A DNA stretch of 64,000 nt from Acinetobacter tianfuensis (GCF_003611465.1 NZ_RAXV01000019.1:1-64000), one strand, 5' to 3'; positions 9,725 through 18,089 are shown, counted from the first letter of the stretch. Translations and numbers: made by a program. Notes: generated by a model not told the origin, from the sequence alone.

Positions 9725-9738
9725 CTAGGGGGCAACTC

Positions 9739-10098
9739 ATGGCTAAAGTAACTTTAGATATTCTGACAGAAATTGACGGTTTTGTAGCAGCAGCACTTGT
9801 AGATAGTGAAAGCGGTTTAGCGCTAGCAACCCAAGGCGGAAATCAAATTGATTTAGAATTTGCTGCAGCAGGAAATACAGAAGTCATCCGCGCAAAACGC
9901 AAAGTTGCTAAATCATTAAATCTAAACGATACAATCGAAGATATTTTGATTACTTTAGGTAAACAGTATCATTTGATCCGCCCGCTTGATTCAAATGACG
10001 CACTATTCCTCTATCTTGTACTCGACCGCCAAAAATCAAACTTGGCAATGGCTCGTCATGAGTTAAAACGTTTTGAAAAAGAATTGGATTTCTCTTAA
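9739..10098 (+). CDS. Roadblock/LC7-like protein, first gene of GTPase locus
   Basis: A 119-residue protein that reads like a Roadblock/LC7 domain: an N-terminal helix ([25 protein letters not shown]) with the DSESG turn, a helix, a beta hairpin ([16 protein letters not shown]) and a final helix. Such proteins bind or regulate small GTPases (for example MglB with MglA). The ATG at 9739 is chosen over the upstream TTG because a strong AGGGGGC site precedes it. A strong hairpin follows the stop, and then come the frameshifted two-part protein, a GTPase and a second Roadblock protein. The family call is from fold pattern, not a search. Confidence 0.75.
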   Translation: MAKVTLDILTEIDGFVAAALVDSESGLALATQGGNQIDLEFAAAGNTEVIRAKRKVAKSLNLNDTIEDILITLGKQYHLIRPLDSNDALFLYLVLDRQKSNLAMARHELKRFEKELDFS

Positions 10099-10106
10099 TC
10101 CTTCAC

Positions 10107-10133
10107 AAGGCTATTGCATAAGGCAATAGCCTT
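10107..10133 (+). terminator. Intercistronic hairpin after the first Roadblock gene
   Basis: 11-bp perfect stem (AAGGCTATTGC / GCAATAGCCTT) with an ATAAG loop, starting 9 bp after the stop. There is no proper T-run, so it may be a partial terminator or a 3'-end stabiliser that makes the first gene more abundant than the genes after it. Confidence 0.5.
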
Positions 10134-10158
10134 CGCTTCTGCTTATAAGAATATCACC

Positions 10159-11152
10159 ATGAAACATCCAATTTATATTTCATTTTTTGGTCTGGGCCTT
10201 TCTGTTATCCGTGAATTAAAGAATATTATTTCACAGCAGTTCAGCTTTCATCACGATATCCATTGGACAAATATTGCAGACAAAAAACTGCAAGTGCTGC
10301 TGATTAATGACGACTATGTAGATGTCAGCCACCTTAAAACTCTTGATTTATCTAAATTAGCAGTTTTAAAACTATACAAAGATGATAGCCGTGCAGGACA
10401 AATTCTGGATGACATACTTTATCTGCCCTTAAAAGCACCTGATCAATTCATTACATGGCTTAATAAACAGCTAGATTCAACTGTTCAAAGCATTTCCCGC
10501 TGCACCTCAAATTAAGGAATCTGCCCCCGCACCTGCAGCAGCTGTCAAAATCAAACCGCTAATCAGCCCTGCTGCCATACAAAAAGCATTTAATAAAATG
10601 CACCAAAGCTCTACAAACAGCACCAAATTTATTATTAAAAATAAAGATGTTAACTTTGCGATACTTGATACAGAACAAAAAGAGTTTTTCTTAAATACAA
10701 AAGTTGAAATTGAACATTGGGACGGTTTCGAAATCACACCTGCAGATATCAACCAAATTGTCTCCTTTAAGCACCGCTTTAAAGCCGTAGATTTAAATAC
10801 TGGCATTTGGCAATTTGTCTGGGATTACCTAGCCGATGACAGCCTGAATTTCCCATTGGCATATCAATTGCTGCATTGGCCACAGCCAACAGCCTCACAA
10901 AGCAGAAGCGAAGTTTTAAAAATTTCGGCCTACTTTAGCCATGGCTGCACAGTACGCTATATTCAGGATAAAACCCAATTCAGCAAACAGCGCATAGAAC
11001 GCTTTATTTTCAGCTGTGAAATGGCTCAGATGATTGAAACCCTTGCAGCCCCGAGAATGACTTCATCAACAGAGTCTGCTGCAGCCAATCAGGCTGAAAA
11101 CAGCGCTAAACGCAGCTTCTTCAGCAAATTACGATTAAAACTAGGCTTATAA
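10159..11152 (+). pseudogene. Two-part protein of GTPase locus, interrupted by a frameshift
   Basis: Two open frames that look like one gene. The first (10159-10515) encodes 118 residues beginning MKHPIYISFFGLG and ends in an out-of-family tail. The second frame is open from 10475 and its first ATG is at 10598, without a ribosome site, ending at 11152. Removing one T from the TTT at 10493-10495 joins them into one 330-residue protein with an Ala/Pro-rich linker (about PAAPQIKESAPAPAAAVKIKP split across the join) between two domains. Neither domain was recognised. The lesion may be a real mutation, a programmed or slippery site, or a sequencing error. The gene lies between a Roadblock protein and a GTPase gene and is expected to belong to that system. 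Confidence 0.75.
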
Positions 11153-11161
11153 GGTACTCTA

Positions 11162-11701
11162 ATGATCTTACAGCAATATAAAATTGTTTTTGCCGGCACA
11201 ATGGGGGCAGGCAAAACCTCTGCAATTAAAGCGCTTTCAAACATTGAAGTTCTGTCTACCGAAGCAGTAAATACAGATACTGCAGCGCATAGCAAACAGT
11301 TCACAACCGTAGGTATTGACTATGGTGAACTGACCTTAGATGACGGTATTAAAGTCGGCTTATATGGCACTCCAGGCCAAGAGCGTTTCGATTTTATGTG
11401 GAATGTCATTTGCAAAGGCGCACTCGGCACAATCATTTTAATTGACCACACCGCTCATGATCCAATTGATGAGCTGAACTACTACCTGGATTACTTTAAA
11501 ACCATCAGTCAAAATATTGTTATCGGCATTACCCATACAGATTTAAAGTCCGCACAAAGCACCGCAATCTATCGGCAATGGGAAGATTTGCACCGCCACC
11601 AGCACCATACACTTTTTTTTGTAGATGCCCGTAAAAAAGATGACATCTTATTGCTTATAGAAGCATTAATCACCAAAGCTGAAGTTGCACTAAGTGTTTA
11701 A
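11162..11701 (+). CDS. Small GTPase, MglA/COG2229-like
   Basis: A 179-residue Ras-like GTPase. The P-loop is FAGTMGAGKTSAIKAL (about residues 9-25); a switch I threonine sits in FTTVGIDYGEL; and the G3/switch II motif is GTPGQERF, where the usual Asp is replaced by Gly as seen in COG2229-type proteins. The G4 position reads GITHTDLK instead of NKxD, so guanine recognition could be altered. A later VDARKKDD resembles G5. It starts 9 bp after the frameshifted gene and ends 9 bp before a Roadblock gene, so it is in an operon. Homologous MglA controls polarity and motility in Myxococcus; the role here is unknown. Confidence 0.88.
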   Translation: MILQQYKIVFAGTMGAGKTSAIKALSNIEVLSTEAVNTDTAAHSKQFTTVGIDYGELTLDDGIKVGLYGTPGQERFDFMWNVICKGALGTIILIDHTAHDPIDELNYYLDYFKTISQNIVIGITHTDLKSAQSTAIYRQWEDLHRHQHHTLFFVDARKKDDILLLIEALITKAEVALSV

Positions 11702-11710
11702 GAGTCCCCT

Positions 11711-12127
11711 ATGTCTTTAAATCTTTTAAAACGTACTGCGCCAAGTGAACTTGTTGCGTATGCAGAGTCCGAATTAAAACAAATTCTTGCTGATGTCTCA
11801 CATGTTGATGCCTTGATGCTCTGCTCAACAGATGGGTTTGAACTTGCATTTGTATATAAAAAAAATATGCACCATACCAGCAAACTGGCTGCGGTCAGCA
11901 GTTCAATACTGGCCATGGTGCAAGCTTTTCTGTCAGAAATTAATTTGCACGGCTGTCAAAGCATTACATTAGATGCAAAAAACGGAAAGGCTATCCTCTC
12001 CACAGCACCGCACCCTCAATACCCGCTCATCATCGTCACGTTAGCTGGAAATGATGTTCTTTTAGGGCAACTGCTTTATGCAATCAAAAAAGCCAGTGCA
12101 AATATTACAGCCTTCCAAAATACTTAA
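11711..12127 (+). CDS. Roadblock/LC7 domain protein
   Basis: A 138-residue Roadblock/LC7 protein, the likely GTPase-activating or scaffolding partner of the GTPase encoded immediately upstream. The fold order is helix (SELVAYAESELKQILADV), strand pair with the STDGFELAF turn, a long helix (SKLAAVSSSILAMVQAFLSEI), then strands and a last helix. It contains the small-residue-rich middle helix common in MglB-like proteins. It is the last gene of the locus; a terminator follows at 12199-12233. Confidence 0.85.
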   Translation: MSLNLLKRTAPSELVAYAESELKQILADVSHVDALMLCSTDGFELAFVYKKNMHHTSKLAAVSSSILAMVQAFLSEINLHGCQSITLDAKNGKAILSTAPHPQYPLIIVTLAGNDVLLGQLLYAIKKASANITAFQNT

Positions 12128-12198
12128 CTCATTGCAGAAACAATCTACAGCCTTCATTGCTGAAACAGCTCTATCCTCTCCTGCCAAATGTTAAAACA

Positions 12199-12233
12199 AA
12201 AAAAGCAACACTATTTCTAGCGTTGCTTTTTTC
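12199..12233 (+). terminator. Terminator of the Roadblock-GTPase operon
   Basis: Stem AGCAAC / GTTGCT flanked by A- and T-runs (AAAAAAAGCAAC ... GTTGCTTTTTT) with a 12-base loop, about 75 bp after the last stop codon. Confidence 0.75.
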
Positions 12234-12304
12234 TAATCTGGCTAAGATCGTTTTTATATGTAGAATGGCTTTAACTAAACCATAACTTTAACTTTCAAGT
12301 GCTT

Positions 12305-12418
12305 TTATGCTGGACTAATCACATAAAAATAAACAATCAAAAATGAAAGCAAAGCTACAGAGAGCGCTAAATATGTACCTACAGTATTAAAACTTTTAAC
12401 GAATTTAAGAAGATCCAT
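12305..12418 (-). CDS. Small membrane peptide (37 aa)
   Basis: A 37-residue open frame starting with ATG at 12418. The N-terminus is amphipathic and basic (MDLLKFVKSFNT). One hydrophobic helix of about 23 residues (VGTYLALSVALLSFLIVYFY) follows, ending VISPA. This is the layout of a single-pass inner-membrane peptide. A modest purine-rich site (GGTAAGTG) lies 5' of the start. It is not in any ordinary gene and lies in a 600-bp region otherwise without genes. Function is unknown; conservation would be the deciding test. Confidence 0.5.
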   Translation of the reverse strand: MDLLKFVKSFNTVGTYLALSVALLSFLIVYFYVISPA

Positions 12419-12684
12419 AAAAACACTTACCGACTCAAATTTTCAAAAAACTACAGTTATATTGATAATTTCTCACTACATAGACATTATTTGTAGCTTT
12501 TTTTACACCAAATTACAATTTAGTGGAAAATCCAGTGAACTGCCAACCATGAATATTACTTTATGTGCTTTCATACACAATACGACACTCTTACTGTAAT
12601 ATTAAATAATATTTACACTCATATTTGTGTATTATTTTGTTTATTTTTATAACTGCTCGTAATAACTGCAATAAAACTGACATA

Positions 12685-12720
12685 AAAAAATACCCCGTGC
12701 TTATCACAAGAGGTTTTTTT
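12685..12720 (-). terminator. Terminator of the 77-aa gene
   Basis: Imperfect hairpin (ACCTC, two-base bulge, GTG / CAC GGGGT) followed on the minus strand by a run of T, right after the stop codon at 12739. Confidence 0.6.
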
Positions 12721-12738
12721 AAACTACTGATTTTTCTA

Positions 12739-12972
12739 TTAATTAATCGCAATTACTTTCACAATAATTGTTTGTGAATCCTCAAACTCTTCTGTAATCT
12801 GGACTCGCTTCAACTCTTTGCTTTTTACTTTAAATATATGATTTTGATATGTGATTTCTGCTGGAATCTGATCAAAATATTGGCTGCCAGCATCAATTTC
12901 TTCTTGAAAAAGCGGAGTGCCTAATTGGTAATCCATGCTTTTTAATACGACATACTTAACCGTTGTTTTCAT
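12739..12972 (-). CDS. Hypothetical protein (77 aa)
   Basis: Not recognised. A 77-residue soluble, mostly beta-strand protein (KTTVKYVVLKSM ... SQTIIVKVIAIN) with no signal peptide, cysteines or membrane segment. The ATG at 12972 has a good AGTAGGA ribosome site, and a terminator follows, so it is probably expressed as a single-gene unit. No function is proposed. Confidence 0.65.
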   Translation of the reverse strand: MKTTVKYVVLKSMDYQLGTPLFQEEIDAGSQYFDQIPAEITYQNHIFKVKSKELKRVQITEEFEDSQTIIVKVIAIN

Positions 12973-13185
12973 TGCTGCATCCTACTTTCTATACACACTT
13001 TATTTTTATTTTTACCACTCTTTCAAAAGAAGTAAAACTCTTTTCTATTCATTTTGAACATTGTTTAAACAGTCACCACCCTCAAGCCAAAACCCTTTCC
13101 TGCAAAATATTAAAAAATCCGAATATGATTAAAAAACACACATTAAATTGCTACACTTAACAGAATTTCACATTTTTCTAAACTT

Positions 13186-13674
13186 ATGAAATATGCTCTT
13201 TTAACAACGTGCTGCGCACTGCTTGAACAGCGCAAACTGACCACCGCATTTATTGAAAGCGCCAGCTCAGGGTACTTGGCAAGCCAGTTTTCAATCTATA
13301 AGAATAGCGGTGCTGATATTTTACTAGGCGGTCTTGTCAGTTATGACCCCAGTATTAAAATTGATATTCTCAAAATTAGCCCCTCACTGATCAATCAATA
13401 CACAGCCGAATCAGCAGAAGTCACCCAAGCCATGGCAGTCCATGGAAAAAATCTATTTGTGCATGCAGACATTATTGTGTCTTGTACAGGCCTGCTTAAA
13501 CCAGGCGGCAGCGCTACCGCTGAAAAACCAGAAGGAACGTTTTATATCGCCATTCTGTTTAAAAATAAAATTTATAGTTATCAATACTTCATAGAGGGCT
13601 CTGCTTTAGAGCGCCTAGACAGCTTAACACTCAATACAGCAGAAAATATTTTAGCGATTTTAAAAGCAGAATAA
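13186..13674 (+). CDS. CinA C-terminal family protein (nicotinamide-nucleotide amidohydrolase-like)
   Basis: A 162-residue stand-alone CinA C-terminal domain. The active enzyme (PncC) deamidates NMN to NaMN in pyridine nucleotide salvage. Recognisable motifs: the N-terminal ESASSGYLA where PncC has ESCTGG (about residue 25), GGLVSYDPSIKIDIL where the family has a YSNEAK segment, and TGLLKPGGSATAEKPEGTFYIA near residue 103-125 matching TGIAGPGGGTxxKPVG. Several catalytic-region residues differ from the consensus (SASSG, LLKPGGS), so activity may be altered or lost. No ribosome site is clear. It stands alone. Confidence 0.72.
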   Translation: MKYALLTTCCALLEQRKLTTAFIESASSGYLASQFSIYKNSGADILLGGLVSYDPSIKIDILKISPSLINQYTAESAEVTQAMAVHGKNLFVHADIIVSCTGLLKPGGSATAEKPEGTFYIAILFKNKIYSYQYFIEGSALERLDSLTLNTAENILAILKAE

Positions 13675-13751
13675 ATCATACATAAGCTTCATATTTTTAT
13701 CAGTATTTCACTTGCATACTTGATAGAAATAAATTGCAAAAGGAGTTTACG

Positions 13752-14375
13752 ATGTTAATACGGCAATTAAATACTTTAACAATACTGGCTCTATTTTCAT
13801 GCTCCGCCTTTGCAACAGTAGGAGGCTCTCAAACAATTGAAGTCTTGGGCTATGATAAAACTGAGCAAAAAGTCTATTTACTGCGGCATTTTGAAGATGG
13901 CCGCGGCAGGTTGCCTCAACTTTATTACTATCAATTTAATCAGAAAAAAACTGAACCGAAACTTATTGAAGTCAAGTCAATCTATATCAACCCCAAAACC
14001 CGCAAAGTGGATTACGACCAAGACGGCATTCAGTTTGAGAAAGATTTAAATCAAATAAAAAAACGCCTTCAGCCACTCACTGCGCAAAATTTAAAAGGCA
14101 CACAGCTGCATATTTTGAAAAAAACTGTAAAACAAGTACCGCACATTTATGAACCCAATATCACTATGTCCGAGTATCGTTACCAATATCAAATAAGCTC
14201 AGGTCAGTATCGTAGTGGCACACAAACAGCTGTCAGTTACAAACCGAATCTGAAAATTCATCAAGCTTTTTTAATCCCAAACCAACCTTATAAAATGGTT
14301 TCAACTCAATACCTTGCTTTTCCTGAAGAAACGGGATATACCACAGAAACCCCTGTTTTATTACGCAAAAAATAA
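13752..14375 (+). CDS. Secreted protein of unknown function, tandem paralogue 1
   Basis: A 207-residue protein with a signal peptide (MLIRQLNTLTILALFSCSAFA) and then an exported domain. It opens with TIEVLGYDKTEQKVYLLRH and a LYYYQFN segment, which recur as EVLGYSKKSKRFYVLRS and LYYYDLK in the next gene, so the two are tandem duplicates that have diverged. The ATG at 13752 follows an AAAGGAG site and is preferred over the frame start at 13734. No family was recognised; the periplasm or cell surface is the likely location. The next gene begins 21 bp after this stop. Confidence 0.75.
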   Translation: MLIRQLNTLTILALFSCSAFATVGGSQTIEVLGYDKTEQKVYLLRHFEDGRGRLPQLYYYQFNQKKTEPKLIEVKSIYINPKTRKVDYDQDGIQFEKDLNQIKKRLQPLTAQNLKGTQLHILKKTVKQVPHIYEPNITMSEYRYQYQISSGQYRSGTQTAVSYKPNLKIHQAFLIPNQPYKMVSTQYLAFPEETGYTTETPVLLRKK

Positions 14376-14396
14376 GATCCCATAGAGTATTGAGTG

Positions 14397-14984
14397 ATGC
14401 CTTCTCCATTTTCTGTTTTGATGACGATTTCAGCACTGTGTATCGCACCTATAACTTTCGCACAACAATATTACAATGTGCATTTAGAAGTTTTAGGCTA
14501 TTCAAAAAAATCAAAACGTTTTTATGTTTTAAGATCTCCAGTCCATAGCCAATCTACAGCAGTGCTATATTATTATGATCTTAAACGCGCTGAATATTAT
14601 TTTTCCAAATCTGACAACAGCATTGCGCAAGCGGATGACCCTGCTGTATTTGAACAACAACTCACCGCACTCAAAAAAGAGCTTGAACCTTTGATTCCAG
14701 TAGATACAAAAAAAATAAAATTAAATATTTTACAACAAGATGAAACAAAAAGAGAGTCTGACTTCCCCACATTATATTCGACACAATTTGTACTGAATAC
14801 AGAGAAATTTCAAACTCAGCCACAATATCTGGTTCATTACACTCCTGACATCCGACTTCAACAAGCTTATGTACTTCCTAAACGAAAAGGTATTTTAGCG
14901 ACCTTTAGCTCACTGACTTACCCATTTGATGAGGGTTTCCAGCGTGAAGAAAGTGTGATTTTATTGCCTGCTTTATCTAAATAA
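14397..14984 (+). CDS. Secreted protein of unknown function, tandem paralogue 2
   Basis: A 195-residue exported protein (signal peptide MPSPFSVLMTISALCIAPITFA), paralogous to the gene before it: the mature start VHLEVLGYSKKSKRFYVLRS and the LYYYDLK block align, as do the late VHYTPDIRLQQAYVLP and the C-terminal YPFDEGFQREESVILLP (paralogue 1 has FPEETGYTTETPVLL). The start could be the GTG at 14394 or the ATG at 14397; the ribosome site is weak, suggesting translational coupling to paralogue 1. The bidirectional terminator at 15005-15032 follows. Confidence 0.72.
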   Translation: MPSPFSVLMTISALCIAPITFAQQYYNVHLEVLGYSKKSKRFYVLRSPVHSQSTAVLYYYDLKRAEYYFSKSDNSIAQADDPAVFEQQLTALKKELEPLIPVDTKKIKLNILQQDETKRESDFPTLYSTQFVLNTEKFQTQPQYLVHYTPDIRLQQAYVLPKRKGILATFSSLTYPFDEGFQREESVILLPALSK

Positions 14985-15004
14985 ATTCAATACGCTATCC
15001 AAAT

Positions 15005-15032
15005 AAATAAAGCCTCTTTCGAGGCTTTATTT
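15005..15032. terminator. Bidirectional terminator between paralogue 2 and prpC
   Basis: Perfect 12-bp stem (AAATAAAGCCTC / GAGGCTTTATTT) with a TTTC loop between two convergent genes; A/T-rich ends suit both strands. Confidence 0.85.
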
Positions 15033-15062
15033 AGTTCAGAATCAACAATAATTTGTCATTCA

Positions 15063-16199
15063 TTATGCTGCTGAACGTTCTGCAATTGGCACAACTTTAC
15101 GCAGTTCTGGACCCGTATAATCTGCACTTGGGCGAATAATGCGGTTGTCCGCACGTTGCTCCATCACGTGCGCAGCCCAACCTGTGACACGGCTCATCAC
15201 AAAGATTGGCGTGAATAGTTTGGTTGCAATATCCATAAAGTGATATGCAGAAGCATGGAAGAAGTCGGCATTACAGAATAATTTTTTCTCACGCCACATT
15301 ACTTCTTCACAGCGTACAGAGACTGGGTAAAGTACTGTATCGCCTACGTCTTTTGCGAGTTTTTCAGACCAGATTTTGATGATGCCATTACGCGGATCAT
15401 TGTCTTTATAGATTGCATGACCGAAGCCCATGATTTTTTCTTTACGCTCAAGTTTGCCCAACATTTCACGTTCAGCTTCTTCAGGCGAGGTCCAGTTTTC
15501 AATCATTTCCATCGCTGCTTCGTTGGCGCCGCCATGCAATGGACCGCGAAGTGAACCAATTGCACCTGTGATACATGAATGCATATCTGACAATGTCGAT
15601 GCACACACACGCGCTGTGAATGTAGATGCGTTAAATTCATGCTCTGCATAAAGAATCAGCGATACATTCATCACTTGTTCATGCAATTCATTTGGTTTTT
15701 CACCGCGTAATAAATGCAGGAATTGAGCACCGATAGAATCGTCATCGGTATTTTCTTCAATACGTACGCCATCATGGCTGAAACGGTACCAGTAGCAAAT
15801 GATCGCTGGCAATGTCGCCAAAATACGATCTGCAACGTCTTGCTGCTCATCAAATGATTTTTCAGTTTCAAGGTTACCCAACATTGAAACACCTGTACGC
15901 ATGACATCCATTGGATGTGAATCCGCAGGGATACGTTCAAGGACTTCTTTCAAGGCTTGCGGCAATTGACGCAGTGATTTTAATTTTGCTTTATAAGTCG
16001 CAAGTTGTTCTGCTGTCGGCAATTCGCCAAAGAAAATCAGATAAGCAACTTCTTCGAATTGGCAATTTTCAGCAAGGTCTTGCACATCATAACCACGATA
16101 AGTTAAGCCTGCGCCACTCTTACCGACTGTTGATAATGCTGTTTTACCTGCAACTTGTCCGCGCAGTCCTGCGCCTGTAAGTACTTTTCCTTCAGCCAT
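15063..16199 (-). CDS. prpC: 2-methylcitrate synthase
   Basis: Condenses propionyl-CoA with oxaloacetate in the 2-methylcitrate cycle of propionate breakdown; a citrate-synthase family enzyme. The 378-residue protein has the family landmarks GPLHGGANEAAMEMI (about residues 218-232, with the catalytic His) and MGFGHAIYKDNDPR (second active-site His, about 258-270), and a late Asp region. The PrpC subtype is supported by SGAGLTYRGYDVQDL near the N-terminus. Its start lies 2 bp after the prpB stop codon, so the two are co-transcribed. The usual acnD and prpF do not follow. Confidence 0.95.
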   Translation of the reverse strand: MAEGKVLTGAGLRGQVAGKTALSTVGKSGAGLTYRGYDVQDLAENCQFEEVAYLIFFGELPTAEQLATYKAKLKSLRQLPQALKEVLERIPADSHPMDVMRTGVSMLGNLETEKSFDEQQDVADRILATLPAIICYWYRFSHDGVRIEENTDDDSIGAQFLHLLRGEKPNELHEQVMNVSLILYAEHEFNASTFTARVCASTLSDMHSCITGAIGSLRGPLHGGANEAAMEMIENWTSPEEAEREMLGKLERKEKIMGFGHAIYKDNDPRNGIIKIWSEKLAKDVGDTVLYPVSVRCEEVMWREKKLFCNADFFHASAYHFMDIATKLFTPIFVMSRVTGWAAHVMEQRADNRIIRPSADYTGPELRKVVPIAERSAA

Positions 16200-16201
16200 T
16201 T

Positions 16202-17086
16202 TTATTTTCCTTCAGTGAATAGTTTGTCTAAGGTGTTTTCGAAAGTATGATAATCAAGAAATTCATATAGCTCTTTACGTTGTTGCATGGTATCTAACAC
16301 ATTCACTTGTGTACCATTTTCACGAATAGAACGGAAAACTTCGAGTGCAGCTTTTTGCATCGCACGGGTTGCTGACAATGGATAAAGCACCATTGAAATG
16401 CCTTGCTCACCCAATTCTTGAGTAGTGTAATACGGCGTATCACCAAATTCAGTAATGTTGGCAAGTACAGGAACACCGACTGCATCGCAGACTGTTTTAT
16501 ACATGGTAATGTCTGTCATTGCTTCAGCGAAGATTGCATCTGCGCCTGCTTCTACGCATGCACATGCACGGTCGATCACCGCTTGCAAACCTTCTTTTTG
16601 TAATGCATCGGTACGTGCCATCACCACAAAGTTTGAATCAGTTTTAGCATCTACCGCAGCTTTGATACGGTCTACCATTTCTTGTTGAGAAACAATTTCT
16701 TTGTTAGGGCGATGACCGCAACGCTTTTGTGCAACTTGGTCTTCAATATGTACTGCTGCTGCGCCTGCTGCAATCATTTGTTTCACAGTACGAGCAATGT
16801 TAAATGCGCCACCCCAACCAGTATCAATATCGACAAGTAACGGTGTGTCTACACGTTCGGTAATACGACGGACGTCTTCTAATACGTTGTCTAAGCTGGT
16901 CATGCCTAAATCAGGTAAGCCATATGAATAGTTTGCAACACCAGCACCCGAAAGATAAATCGCTTTGTAACCGACTTGTTTCGCCATCATCGCTGCATAA
17001 GCGTTGACTGTACCAATGATTTGTAATGGTTTTTCCACTTCCAGTGCTTGTCTAAATCTTAAGCCTGCAGACGTTTCTTGTGTCAT
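16202..17086 (-). CDS. prpB: Methylisocitrate lyase
   Basis: Splits 2-methylisocitrate into pyruvate and succinate, the last step of the 2-methylcitrate cycle. The protein is about 294 residues from the ATG at 17086, the usual PrpB length. This start has a GGAAGGGA ribosome site and is preferred over the longer frame from 17107. The isocitrate-lyase/PEP mutase signature is seen as [12 protein letters not shown] (KKCGH equivalent, near residue 122), along with the metal-binding DIDTGWGG. It heads the prpBC unit; a TetR-family gene lies divergently 214 bp away and may control it. Confidence 0.95.
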   Translation of the reverse strand: MTQETSAGLRFRQALEVEKPLQIIGTVNAYAAMMAKQVGYKAIYLSGAGVANYSYGLPDLGMTSLDNVLEDVRRITERVDTPLLVDIDTGWGGAFNIARTVKQMIAAGAAAVHIEDQVAQKRCGHRPNKEIVSQQEMVDRIKAAVDAKTDSNFVVMARTDALQKEGLQAVIDRACACVEAGADAIFAEAMTDITMYKTVCDAVGVPVLANITEFGDTPYYTTQELGEQGISMVLYPLSATRAMQKAALEVFRSIRENGTQVNVLDTMQQRKELYEFLDYHTFENTLDKLFTEGK

Positions 17087-17299
17087 ATTCCCTTCCACAG
17101 TGGTCACTTGTTGTTTATTGAGTTTTGAGTATAACCATAAATATTTTAGCCGCTATGACCATTTAGAATTTTTACTCTAAAACTTTAGTCAAATATTTTT
17201 AAAATCTATAATATTATTTCGTTACAGCATAATTACATGGCCGCGGCGCGAATACGGAAACTTATACAATTTTTTGATATAATTGAAGATCCTTTATAA

Positions 17300-17971
17300 A
17301 TGAACATGATTATTTCCAACATGCAAGATTTAGCTCAGTTAGAATCCATCGCACTTGACTTACCGCAAACAAAACGCGGTCATGAGCGTTGCGTTGCGCT
17401 TTTAGAAAGCGCTGCTGAACTATTTCTAGAACATGGATATGATGCTGTTTCTTTAGATGATATTGTGAACCATGCCGGCGGTTCTAAAGCTTCCATTTAT
17501 AAATATTTTGGCCATAAAGAAGGCCTCTTTAAATCTATTTGCGACTATCGCCGTGATCAATTTTTTAAAGATATTTTTATGCCATTTAACCCCCAAGTTT
17601 CTAGCTTTAGAAATTACCTCATTCAAACCTTAATCAATTTTCAAGAACATTTAAAACAGCCAGAAAAAGCGGCTTTTATGCGTTTAATTTTGGAACAAAG
17701 TCAACGTAATTCTGAAATTGCGCAGCATATCCATGAACATGGCCCTAAAAAAATACAATTGGCCATTGCTGGCTGGCTTGAAATAGCCCACAAAAATGGA
17801 ATATTACATTGTGAAAATCCATTATTTTCCTCTCAATTTTATTTTGGCATCTTAAGGGATATAGAGTGGAAAATTCTTATGGGCTTGCCGCAAGACGAAA
17901 GCGATCAAGAAAACACCAACTATATTGAATATTGCGTAGATCGCTTTCTTGATGGCCATCAAAAGCCTTAA
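17300..17971 (+). CDS. TetR/AcrR family transcriptional regulator
   Basis: A 223-residue regulator with an N-terminal TetR helix-turn-helix: ALLESAAELFLEHGYDAVSLDDIVNHAGGSKASIYKYFGHKEGLFKSI is represented around residues 30-76, with the recognition helix at SKASIYKYFGHKEGLF. The C-terminal ligand-binding half is of unassigned type. It is divergent from prpBC and upstream of argF; control of propionate catabolism is a guess based on position, since the usual prp regulators are GntR or PrpR types. Several methionines are near the start; the first (17300) is kept. Confidence 0.88.
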   Translation: MNMIISNMQDLAQLESIALDLPQTKRGHERCVALLESAAELFLEHGYDAVSLDDIVNHAGGSKASIYKYFGHKEGLFKSICDYRRDQFFKDIFMPFNPQVSSFRNYLIQTLINFQEHLKQPEKAAFMRLILEQSQRNSEIAQHIHEHGPKKIQLAIAGWLEIAHKNGILHCENPLFSSQFYFGILRDIEWKILMGLPQDESDQENTNYIEYCVDRFLDGHQKP

Positions 17972-18089
17972 TTGTTTTGCAATCGTATATCTAGATAGTA
18001 TAGAGTAGCCAATTCCATATTTTTTCCTTTAACCAACCAACAACTAATTGTTGTTTATTTTTTGATTCAGCAATTATTGTGGAGTAGCC

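Larger units (their letters stand above)
9309..9738. other. AT-rich intergenic region upstream of the Roadblock-GTPase locus
   Basis: 430 bp without a convincing gene. The right half holds two inverted repeats (9618-9633 and 9705-9724, listed separately) and probably the promoter of the Roadblock gene. An open frame from a TTG at 9628 runs into that gene but has no ribosome site. Confidence 0.6.

Noticed and set aside
12963..13160. 65-residue plus-strand frame between the 77-aa gene and the CinA-like gene
   Set aside because: No ribosome site, His/Phe-rich composition typical of AT-rich non-coding DNA, and it overlaps the start and upstream region of the 77-aa gene.
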